Source of the DNA: an uncultured Alphaproteobacteria bacterium
GTDB taxonomy: Bacteria; Pseudomonadota; Alphaproteobacteria; Caulobacterales; Hyphomonadaceae
Direction: 5' to 3'
Length of the DNA: 10,054 bases
Assembly: GCA_903831485.1 (NCBI GenBank)
Contig: CAIKXW010000046.1
Coordinates: 1-10,054, forward strand
Below the pieces are notes generated by a model. That model saw nothing but the letters and a program-made list of their open reading frames with translations, was not told the origin of the DNA and made no database searches. The position numbers were made by a program, and so were the translations under genes. Shown here piece by piece: positions 1 through 5,895 of this stretch; positions within the stretch are counted from its first letter, which is position 1; the number at the start of each line of letters is the position of its first letter.

Positions 1-218
1 AGGCCCTTGTCGCCAAAGCCGGAGCGCAGGAAATGCCTCGGATAGCCCACCGGCCGCCAGTCAAGAATCATGTCGCTCATCTCAGGCATGTCCGCGAGCG
101 TCGCGATCAGCATGGCTACTTCATTGTAATGGTTCAGATAGTCGGTCGCGAGCCCGGTCGCCGGGTTGATATTGGCCGCCCGCAGCCGGTCTGGATCTGG
201 GTAGGCAGCCGGTGGCAT
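1..218 (-). CDS. Conserved-looking protein of unknown function, N-terminal part (runs off left edge)
   Basis: An open minus-strand frame begins with ATG at 218-216 and stays open to the window edge, giving 72 complete codons. The nearest in-frame upstream stop is at 281-279 and no other ATG lies between, so the start is well constrained, although no clear Shine-Dalgarno sequence precedes it. The protein starts MPPAAYPDPDRLRAANINP and continues with a segment rich in acidic, aromatic and methionine residues (ATGLATDYLNHYNEVAMLI, then a DMPEM stretch and an LDWRP motif). There is no signal peptide or membrane helix in the visible part. From memory, short alphaproteobacterial proteins with a TDYLNHFNE-type opening are common and uncharacterised, so I assign no function. 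It is divergent from the membrane-anchored gene starting at 313, with 94 bases between the starts. Confidence 0.72.
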   Translation of the reverse strand, partial: MPPAAYPDPDRLRAANINPATGLATDYLNHYNEVAMLIATLADMPEMSDMILDWRPVGYPRHFLRSGFGDKG

Positions 219-312
219 TGCGGGGCTCGACGGTCGATTGCGGGAACGTGCGTCGGCGCGACCCTGCGACGGGAGGATTTACGGGCGCTTAAGCGTCAGC
301 GTAAGCAGGGCC

Positions 313-942
313 ATGCGCGACTTTCTGTTCTTCCCCGTTTCAGCCCTCATGGCCGCCGCCTTCGTCTTCGTGGCCCTCGATCCGCTGGCAGAACGGCTGC
401 CGAGCGGACCCGTGAGCGGCGGCGGTCGAGATGCGCAGGACGTCACGGTTGGAGGCGCCGAACTCAACCGTTTCATCGTCGGCGAGACGGGCGGCGCAAC
501 GCTGGATCTGATGCGTCCGGAGGGCGGCGAGGCCTTCCTGCGCATCGACAGGGCGGTCGCAGACTACGCAGACCCCCGCCTCGGCCCCCACCTCACCCTG
601 GCCGAAGATCTCGAATACGCGCTCGAATCGCGGCCGATCGAAGTCGTCATCGAAGCGCGTTCGGTGGGCGACTTTGCTGCGACCCATTTTGAGGCAAACT
701 ATTTCGCCAGGATCGATGGCCAGAGCGGCTGGCGGCAGTTCGACCTGACACGCGAATTTCAGCCCTACACCCTCACCTTCCATACGCCCCGGCGCGGCCG
801 CGAGGAAGGCTATGACTATGTCGGCATCCGCCCGGTGACGCCGGACAAGCGCCGCGTGATGGATGTCCGTTCCGTGCGTATCCGCTCGACGGCGGACAAG
901 AGCACGCCGCCGATCTCACCCTCAAAAGGACCGATGCCGTAG
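313..942 (+). CDS. Membrane-anchored protein of unknown function, probable beta-sandwich periplasmic domain
   Basis: This 209-residue protein has a hydrophobic helix at about residues 4-22 (FLFFPVSALMAAAFVFVAL) with no lipobox and no obvious signal-peptidase site, so a single N-terminal membrane anchor is likely. A Gly/Pro-rich linker follows (about 30-48). The rest has alternating beta-type segments, including a W140 in a GQSGWRQFDL motif and a late YDYVGIRP motif. This pattern resembles carbohydrate-binding-like beta-sandwiches, but that is inference and no catalytic motif is seen. I chose ATG 313 because the hydrophobic segment then starts directly. An upstream TTG at 238 would add 25 Arg-rich residues. 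The SD at 313 is poor (AGGG at 307-310, only 2 bases away), while a good GGAGGA at 272-277 has no usable start codon after it. The gene ends 13 bases from the convergent matB stop. Confidence 0.75.
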   Translation: MRDFLFFPVSALMAAAFVFVALDPLAERLPSGPVSGGGRDAQDVTVGGAELNRFIVGETGGATLDLMRPEGGEAFLRIDRAVADYADPRLGPHLTLAEDLEYALESRPIEVVIEARSVGDFAATHFEANYFARIDGQSGWRQFDLTREFQPYTLTFHTPRRGREEGYDYVGIRPVTPDKRRVMDVRSVRIRSTADKSTPPISPSKGPMP

Positions 943-955
943 GGCGCCGCCATCG

Positions 956-2380
956 TCAGTGGTCGTCGAACAATCCTGCATACCGCTCCCGCAGCACATT
1001 CTTCTGCACCTTTCCCATCGCGTTGCGCGGAAGATCCTTCACGAACAGAATGCGCTTCGGCGCCTTGAACGCCGCAAGCCTCTCGCGGCACTCCGCAATC
1101 ATCGCGGCCTCGTCGCCGGCGCCGATCACCACCGCCGCGACGCCCTCGCCGAAATCGCGGTGGGGCAGGCCGATCACCGCGCTCTCCACCACGCCGGCCA
1201 TTTCGTCGAGCACCAGCTCGATCTCCTTCGGATAGATGTTGTATCCGCCCGAGATGATCAGGTCTTTCGCGCGCCCTGAAATCCACACGCGCCCATCCTC
1301 ATCCTGGCGCCCGACATCGCCCGTGATGAAGAAGCCATCCTTCGTGAACTCTTCCGCCGTCTTCTCCGGCATGCGCCAATAGGCGGAGAAGACGCTCGGC
1401 CCCTGGATTTCGATGACACCGGTTCTTGTCGTACCTGGCTCCTCCCCGCCGCCGATCCGCAGCTCCACGCCCGGCAGCGGAAAGCCCACCGATCCGGCGA
1501 TCCGATCGCCCTCCAGCGGATTGCTGGTGATGATCACCGCCTCGCTCATTCCGTAGCGTTCGAGAATGCGCTGTCCGGTGCGCTGCTCGAACTCTGCAAA
1601 CGTCGTCGGCAGCAGCGGCGCCGATCCGGAAATGAACAGCCGCACATTACGCGCCGACTCGCTCGTGAAACCCGCATTCGCCAGCAGCCGCGTGTAGAAG
1701 GTCGGCACGCCCATCATGACGGTCGAACGCCCAAGCCCCGCCAGCACATCCGCATCAACGAATTTCGGCAGCCACACCATCGAGCAGCCGGAGAGAAACG
1801 CGCAGTGGAGCGCCACGAACAGCCCGTGCACATGGAACACCGGCAGCGCGTGCAGCAGCACATCATCCGAGGTGAAGCCCCAGGCCTCGTGCAAAGCCAC
1901 AGCGTTGGAAGCGAGATTCCCGTGGCTCAGCATCGCGCCCTTCGAGCGCCCCGTCGTCCCGCTTGTGTAGATGATCGACGCCAGATCCGTCGCGCCGCGT
2001 GGAACAGCGACCGTCACCGGCATTACCCCCCCGCTCTTCGCAACATACGCCTTGGGGTCAGTTACGAAGACGCGCGGTTCTGCGTCACCCAGAAAGTATG
2101 CAACTTCGCTCGGCGTGTATGCAGAATTGAGCGGCAGGAAGACGGCGCCGATCCGCAAGGCGGCAAGATACAGCATCACGCCTTCGATGCTCTTCTCCGC
2201 CTGCAGTGCAACGCGATCGCCCGGGGTCACGCCGTCGGCGACAAGCTGACCGGCAGCTGACGCGATGCCGCGCAGCAGATCCGCGTACGTTACATCGCCT
2301 CCATCATGCATCACAAAGCACGGCTTCGCCGTGTCCGCTGGAAACGCGTTAACCAAAAGATCATGCAGCAGATTGCTCAT
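956..2380 (-). CDS. matB: Malonyl-CoA synthetase (MatB-type acyl-CoA synthetase)
   Basis: This cytoplasmic ANL-superfamily adenylating enzyme is predicted to make malonyl-CoA from malonate, CoA and ATP through an acyl-AMP intermediate. In the 474-residue product the AMP-binding P-loop YTSGTTGRSKG is at 138-148, ERYGMSE at 274-280, the TGD motif at 353-355, the hinge/A8 region SGRAKDLI with GGYNIYPKEIE at 368-388, and the C-terminal A10 motif PRNAMGKVQK at 451-460 with the expected catalytic Lys457. The stretches AEKSIEGVMLYLAALR, MGVPTFYTRLL and LFISGSAPLL closely match remembered MatB sequences, which is why I prefer malonate over other short acids; the substrate is still inferred. The region just before the P-loop is about 25 residues shorter than in the Rhodopseudomonas enzyme as I remember it, with the frame intact. 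I chose ATG 2380 because the upstream extension to 2455 is Arg/Cys-rich and unlike the family N-terminus. It is divergent from the aminotransferase at 2495. Confidence 0.93.
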   Translation of the reverse strand: MSNLLHDLLVNAFPADTAKPCFVMHDGGDVTYADLLRGIASAAGQLVADGVTPGDRVALQAEKSIEGVMLYLAALRIGAVFLPLNSAYTPSEVAYFLGDAEPRVFVTDPKAYVAKSGGVMPVTVAVPRGATDLASIIYTSGTTGRSKGAMLSHGNLASNAVALHEAWGFTSDDVLLHALPVFHVHGLFVALHCAFLSGCSMVWLPKFVDADVLAGLGRSTVMMGVPTFYTRLLANAGFTSESARNVRLFISGSAPLLPTTFAEFEQRTGQRILERYGMSEAVIITSNPLEGDRIAGSVGFPLPGVELRIGGGEEPGTTRTGVIEIQGPSVFSAYWRMPEKTAEEFTKDGFFITGDVGRQDEDGRVWISGRAKDLIISGGYNIYPKEIELVLDEMAGVVESAVIGLPHRDFGEGVAAVVIGAGDEAAMIAECRERLAAFKAPKRILFVKDLPRNAMGKVQKNVLRERYAGLFDDH

Positions 2381-2424
2381 TGGGTTCGCCTGCCAACGTG
2401 AATCAGTTTGAGTACATCTTCTTA

Positions 2425-2458
2425 AGCGTGAGTGCGCTGGACGCGCGCATGGCACGCT
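2425..2458. promoter_or_regulatory. Nested inverted repeat between divergent matB and aminotransferase genes (candidate operator)
   Basis: The 114-base divergent intergenic region holds an outer inverted repeat AGCGTG (2425-2430) / CACGCT (2453-2458) and, inside it, TGCGC (2433-2437) / GCGCA (2445-2449) around a 7-base centre. The arms are separated by 2 bases on the left and 3 on the right. The dyad lies 45 bases before the matB start and 36 before the aminotransferase start, a suitable place for a shared regulator site. It could instead be a chance palindrome in GC-rich DNA. No convincing -35/-10 pair was found for either gene. Confidence 0.35.
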
Positions 2459-2480
2459 GTAACTGAACGCTGCGAGAGTC

Positions 2481-2486
2481 GAGGGA
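2481..2486 (+). promoter_or_regulatory. Ribosome binding site deciding the aminotransferase start
   Basis: GAGGGA lies 8 bases before ATG 2495. It supports that start over an upstream in-frame ATG at 2432, which would add 21 residues atypical of the family and would overlap the dyad at 2425-2458. Confidence 0.55.
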
Positions 2487-2494
2487 TCACTGGA

Positions 2495-3760
2495 ATGAGT
2501 CAGCCGATAGACCGTGCGTTACGCACGCGCGCGGCTCGCGTGATTCCCGGCGGCATGTACGGCCACCAGGCCGTCGGCGGCTTGCCCGAAGGCTACCCGC
2601 AGTTCTTTGCAAGGGCCGAAGGTCCCTGGCTGTGGGACACCGACGGCAACCTGCTGCTCGACCTGATGTGCGCCTACGGTCCCCAGCTCTTCGGCTACGC
2701 CCACCACGACATCGACCGCGCCTACTCTGAACAGATGGCCGTCGGCGATGCGATGACCGGCCCCTCTCCGCTGATCGTCGATCTCGCCGAGACCATGGTG
2801 GCGATGGTCGGCCACGCCGAATGGGCGATGTTCTGCAAGAACGGCTCTGACGCCACCACAATGGCGCTGATGGTCGCGCGCGCCCACACCGGCCGCAATG
2901 CAATCGTGCGCGCGGCGGGCGCCTATCACGGCTCCTCGCCATGGAGCAATCCGCGGCCACGCGGCATAGCCCCCAGCGACCAGGCCGGCCAGCACATCTG
3001 CACCTACAACGACGTCGAAAGCCTCGAAGCCGCCGTAAAGGCCGCGGGCGCCGACCTCGCCGCCATCTTCGCCTCGCCTTTCCGCCACGACGTTTTCATC
3101 GACCAGGCTTCTCCCTCCGCCGCCTATGCCAAACGCGCCCGCGAGCTCGCCGACGAGACCGGCGCCCTGCTCATTGTCGATGAAGTCCGCGCCGGCTTCC
3201 GCATCGCGCGTGACTGCAGCTGGTCGCTCCTCGGCGTCGCGCCGGACCTGTCCTGCTGGGGCAAGGCCATCGCCAACGGCCACCCCATCTCGGCTCTACT
3301 GGGCTCGGAGAAAGCGCGCGGCGCAGCGGAGAAGATCTACGCCACTGGCTCCTACTGGTTCGCCGCCGCCGCCATGGCCGCCAGCATCGCCACGCTGAAG
3401 CTGATCCGCGAGTCCGACTATCTCGAACAGATCACCGCAATGGGCGGAAGCCTCCGCACCGGCCTCAACGATCGCGCTAGCGCACACGGCTTCACAGTGC
3501 GCCAGACCGGCCCCGCGCAGATGCCGCTGATCCTGTTCGACGAAGACCCCGACATGCGCCTCGGCTACGCTTGGTCGGCCAGCATGGTCCGGCACGGCGT
3601 CTACATGCACCCCTGGCACAACATGTTCATCTCCGCCGCGATGACCGACGCGAACATCGCGTTCGCCCTCGACGCCGCCGACCAGAGCTTCGCGGAGCTC
3701 GCGAAGACCGCACCGAAGCTTGGCCCCAACACGCGCTATCCCGGCCCGCGCCGCGCCTGA
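2495..3760 (+). CDS. Class III PLP-dependent aminotransferase, glutamate-1-semialdehyde aminomutase-like
   Basis: This 421-residue fold-type I PLP enzyme has class III/GSAM-like features: VIPGGMYGHQ near 17-25 where HemL has PGGVNSP, the ring-defining WDTDGN at 47-52, the phosphate-binding NGSDA at 116-120, YHG at 144-146, the cofactor-binding Asp229 in IVDEVRAGFR, and the Schiff-base Lys257 in CWGKAIANGHP. Length fits the family. The GKAIANGHPISA active-site context and the variant N-terminal motif argue against a true haem-pathway HemL. An amino-donor:keto-acid aminotransferase or an amino-mutase on another substrate is likelier. A late HGVYMHPWHNMFIS motif (367-380) fits this alphaproteobacterial subgroup as remembered. 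The enzyme is cytoplasmic with no signal. It diverges from matB, which could mean use of a compound feeding malonate, such as beta-alanine via malonate semialdehyde, but this link is speculative. Substrate is not determinable from sequence alone. Confidence 0.9.
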   Translation: MSQPIDRALRTRAARVIPGGMYGHQAVGGLPEGYPQFFARAEGPWLWDTDGNLLLDLMCAYGPQLFGYAHHDIDRAYSEQMAVGDAMTGPSPLIVDLAETMVAMVGHAEWAMFCKNGSDATTMALMVARAHTGRNAIVRAAGAYHGSSPWSNPRPRGIAPSDQAGQHICTYNDVESLEAAVKAAGADLAAIFASPFRHDVFIDQASPSAAYAKRARELADETGALLIVDEVRAGFRIARDCSWSLLGVAPDLSCWGKAIANGHPISALLGSEKARGAAEKIYATGSYWFAAAAMAASIATLKLIRESDYLEQITAMGGSLRTGLNDRASAHGFTVRQTGPAQMPLILFDEDPDMRLGYAWSASMVRHGVYMHPWHNMFISAAMTDANIAFALDAADQSFAELAKTAPKLGPNTRYPGPRRA

Positions 3761-3770
3761 TTCATGCCTG

Positions 3771-3798
3771 TTGACCGACCGACGCGCGGCACTAGTCT
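3771..3798 (+). promoter_or_regulatory. Predicted housekeeping promoter of the M2 peptidase gene
   Basis: TTGACCG at 3771-3777, 13 bases, then ACTAGTCT at 3791-3798 closely fits the known Caulobacter sigma-73 pattern TTGACGS-N10-14-GCTANAWC. Transcription would start near 3805, giving a leader of about 40 bases that contains the AGGA ribosome binding site. The CTAGTCT core recurs upstream of the next two plus-strand genes. Confidence 0.6.
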
Positions 3799-3834
3799 CC
3801 GCGCCGTCGCCCTTTGCGGGTCAGGGTTTCCAAC

Positions 3835-3838
3835 AGGA
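3835..3838 (+). promoter_or_regulatory. Ribosome binding site for the M2 peptidase gene
   Basis: AGGA lies 8 bases before ATG 3847. It favours this start over an upstream in-frame start at 3814, which would place 11 charged residues ahead of the lipoprotein signal. Confidence 0.5.
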
Positions 3839-3846
3839 CTGATAAA

Positions 3847-5778
3847 ATGAGACAGCTTCTGCTTTGCGGCGCCGCAATCGGCGCACTGATCCTTTCCAGC
3901 TGCACCGCCATGGCGCCGCCGGCTGCTGACACAACCACGGCCCCGGCGGCGACGGCTGCCGCCACCCCCAAGCAGACCCCTGCCGAATTCCTCGCCGCCG
4001 CCGAGAAAGAGCTGTCGGACTTTTCCGATTACGCAGCACGCGTGGCGTGGGTGAACTCTACTTACATCACCGACGACACCGACTGGCTCAACTCCCGCGC
4101 GGGCTCCGAAGGCACGCTGCTCTCCGTCCGTCTCGCCAACGCCACCAAGCAGTTCGAAGGCGCTCAGATGACGCCCGAGCAGAAGCGCAAGATGGACATC
4201 CTGCGCGCCGGCATCGTCATGCCCGCCCCCTCCAAGGGCACGCCCGACCAGCAGAAAGCCATCGCCGACGAACTCGCGACCATCACCACGAACCTTCAGT
4301 CAACCTATGGCAAGGGCAAGGTCCCGCTCGACCCGGCGAAGTTCGATGTCGCCGCCGTCCTCAAGATCCTCAACGCCTCGCGCAACAAGGAAGAACCGCG
4401 CGACCCCAAGGCGCCGCTGACGCTCGAAGAAGCCTCGCTCCTTCTCTCGGAATCCCGCGACCCGAAAATCCTCGCCGCAGCATGGGAAGGCTGGCACGCC
4501 ATCTCGCCGGCGATGAAGCCCGACTACCAGCGCATGGTCGAGATCGGCAATGAAGGCGCCCGCGAGCTCGGCTTCAAGGACGTCGCCGACATGTGGCTCG
4601 CCAACTACGACATGCCCTCCGCCGACATGGAAAAGACGGTCGAGCGCCTGTGGACCCAGGTGAAGCCGCTGTACGACGACCTGCACTGCTATGCCCGCGG
4701 CAAGCTCAATGCGAAATACGGCGAGGCCGTGCAACCGAAGACCGGCCCGATCCGCGCCGACCTGCTCGGCAACATGTGGGCCCAGCAGTGGGACAACATC
4801 TACGACATAGCCGCCCCGCCCGCCTCCGATCCCGGCTATGACCTCACCACGGTGCTGAAGCAGAAGGGCTATGACCAGATCAAGATGGTGAAGACGGGCG
4901 AGGCCTTCTTCACATCGCTCGGCCTCGCGCCCCTGCCCCAGACATTCTGGCAGCGCTCGCAGATCACCCGCCCGCGCGATCGCGAAGTTGTCTGCCACGC
5001 CTCGGCGTGGAACGTCGACAACAAGGAAGACCTGCGCATCAAGATGTGCACGCAGATCAACGCGGAGGACTTCTCGACCGTCCACCACGAACTCGGCCAC
5101 AACTTCTACCAGCGCGCCTACAAGGATCAGGACCTGCTCTTCAAGAACGGCGCTAACGATGGCTTCCACGAAGCCATCGGCGATTTCGTCGCCCTCTCGA
5201 TTACGCCTGAATACCTCAAGCAGCTCGGCCTCATCGACAAGGTTCCGGCAGCCTCCGCCGACATCGGCCTGCTGATGGACCGTGCGCTCGAGAAGGTCGC
5301 CTTCCTGCCCTTCGCCATCAAGGTCGACAAGTGGCGCTGGCAGGTCTTCCGCGGCGAGACGAGCCCCGCGCAATACAACCAGGCCTGGGTCGATCTCGGC
5401 CGCCAGTATCAGGGTATCACGCCGCCGGTCTCGCGCGCCGCAGACGCGTTCGACCCCGGCGCCAAATTCCACATCCCGGGCAACACGCCCTACCTGCGTT
5501 ACTTCCTGTCCTTCATCCTGCAGTTCCAGTTCCACAAGGCCGCCTGCGAGCAGGCCGGCTGGACCGGGCCGCTGCATCGCTGCTCGATCTACGGCAACAA
5601 GGCGGTCGGCGCGAAGTTCACGAAGATGCTCGAGATGGGCGCCAGCAAACCCTGGCCCGACGCCCTCGAAGCCTTCACCGGCACCCGCGACATCGATGGC
5701 TCCGCCCTCGTCGCCTACTTCGCCCCGCTGCAAGCGTGGATGAAGGAACAGAACAAGGGCCAGACCTGCGGCTGGTAA
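3847..5778 (+). CDS. M2 family zinc peptidyl-dipeptidase (ACE homologue), lipoprotein
   Basis: This 643-residue enzyme is predicted to remove dipeptides from peptide C-termini in the envelope. The N-terminus MRQLLLCGAAIGALILSSC is a lipoprotein signal with lipidated Cys19, followed by an Ala/Thr/Pro linker to about residue 42. The zinc site is complete: HHELGH gives His414, Glu415 and His418, and Glu442 in HEAIGD follows with the same 28-residue spacing as human testis ACE (383 to 411). Other ACE active-site residues also align: His384 (HASAW, ACE His353), and Lys540, His542, Tyr549, Arg551, Tyr552 (ACE 511, 513, 520, 522, 523). Cys383/Cys401 and Cys567/Cys579 match two ACE disulfides, consistent with an oxidising, extracytoplasmic location. 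ACE numbers are from memory. The enzyme appears intact and active. It has its own promoter and is followed by a strong terminator, so it is probably monocistronic. Peptide scavenging is the likely role. Confidence 0.95.
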   Translation: MRQLLLCGAAIGALILSSCTAMAPPAADTTTAPAATAAATPKQTPAEFLAAAEKELSDFSDYAARVAWVNSTYITDDTDWLNSRAGSEGTLLSVRLANATKQFEGAQMTPEQKRKMDILRAGIVMPAPSKGTPDQQKAIADELATITTNLQSTYGKGKVPLDPAKFDVAAVLKILNASRNKEEPRDPKAPLTLEEASLLLSESRDPKILAAAWEGWHAISPAMKPDYQRMVEIGNEGARELGFKDVADMWLANYDMPSADMEKTVERLWTQVKPLYDDLHCYARGKLNAKYGEAVQPKTGPIRADLLGNMWAQQWDNIYDIAAPPASDPGYDLTTVLKQKGYDQIKMVKTGEAFFTSLGLAPLPQTFWQRSQITRPRDREVVCHASAWNVDNKEDLRIKMCTQINAEDFSTVHHELGHNFYQRAYKDQDLLFKNGANDGFHEAIGDFVALSITPEYLKQLGLIDKVPAASADIGLLMDRALEKVAFLPFAIKVDKWRWQVFRGETSPAQYNQAWVDLGRQYQGITPPVSRAADAFDPGAKFHIPGNTPYLRYFLSFILQFQFHKAACEQAGWTGPLHRCSIYGNKAVGAKFTKMLEMGASKPWPDALEAFTGTRDIDGSALVAYFAPLQAWMKEQNKGQTCGW

Positions 5779-5799
5779 GCATCGATCGTGACTGAACGG

Positions 5800-5829
5800 A
5801 ACGCCGCTCCACCAGGGGCGGCGTTTTTG
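5800..5829 (+). terminator. Intrinsic terminator after the M2 peptidase gene
   Basis: AACGCCGCTCC (5800-5810) pairs with GGGGCGGCGTT (5815-5825) in an 11-bp stem with one G-U pair and an ACCA loop, and a run of five T (5824-5828) follows. It starts 22 bases after the peptidase stop codon and separates that gene from the PHP-domain gene. Confidence 0.88.
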
Positions 5830-5880
5830 TTGGCGCGGCGCGGCGCGCCTGCGGGCCACTACCACCCGTCACGAACACGC

Positions 5881-5888
5881 CCTAGTCT
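5881..5888 (+). promoter_or_regulatory. Predicted -10 element of the PHP hydrolase gene; leaderless start likely
   Basis: CCTAGTCT ends 7 bases before ATG 5896, and the eight bases CTAGTCTC (5882-5889) are identical to those at 3792-3799 before the M2 peptidase. With normal promoter spacing, transcription would begin at or next to the start codon, giving a leaderless mRNA. No good -35 is visible at the expected distance (the region reads TACCACC), so the call rests on the -10 alone. Confidence 0.4.
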
Positions 5889-5895
5889 CAGGCGC

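Noticed and set aside
33..692. Plus-strand frame of 219 codons overlapping the first two genes
   Set aside because: It is Arg-rich without motifs and overlaps both the partial minus-strand gene and the membrane-anchored gene, each of which has better protein character.
943..955. Possible bidirectional terminator between the convergent genes at 942 and 956
   Set aside because: The 13-base gap and its flanks show no stem followed by a T-run on either strand, so no terminator is claimed.
2519..3283. Minus-strand open frame (254 codons) opposite the aminotransferase gene
   Set aside because: It is Gly/Ala/Val-rich, has no domain, and is fully inside a gene with clear PLP-enzyme motifs.
3477..3484. 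Other CTAG-containing sites (also near 6342, 8746 and 8868)
   Set aside because: They lie inside genes or lack the TCT extension and any spaced -35, so they are not counted with the promoter-like CTAGTCT set.
4300..5865. Long minus-strand open frame (521 codons) opposite the M2 peptidase gene
   Set aside because: It is antisense to a gene with complete catalytic motifs and ends inside it. Its Val/Gly/Glu/Arg-rich composition is the usual artefact of GC-rich coding DNA, and no domain is recognisable.
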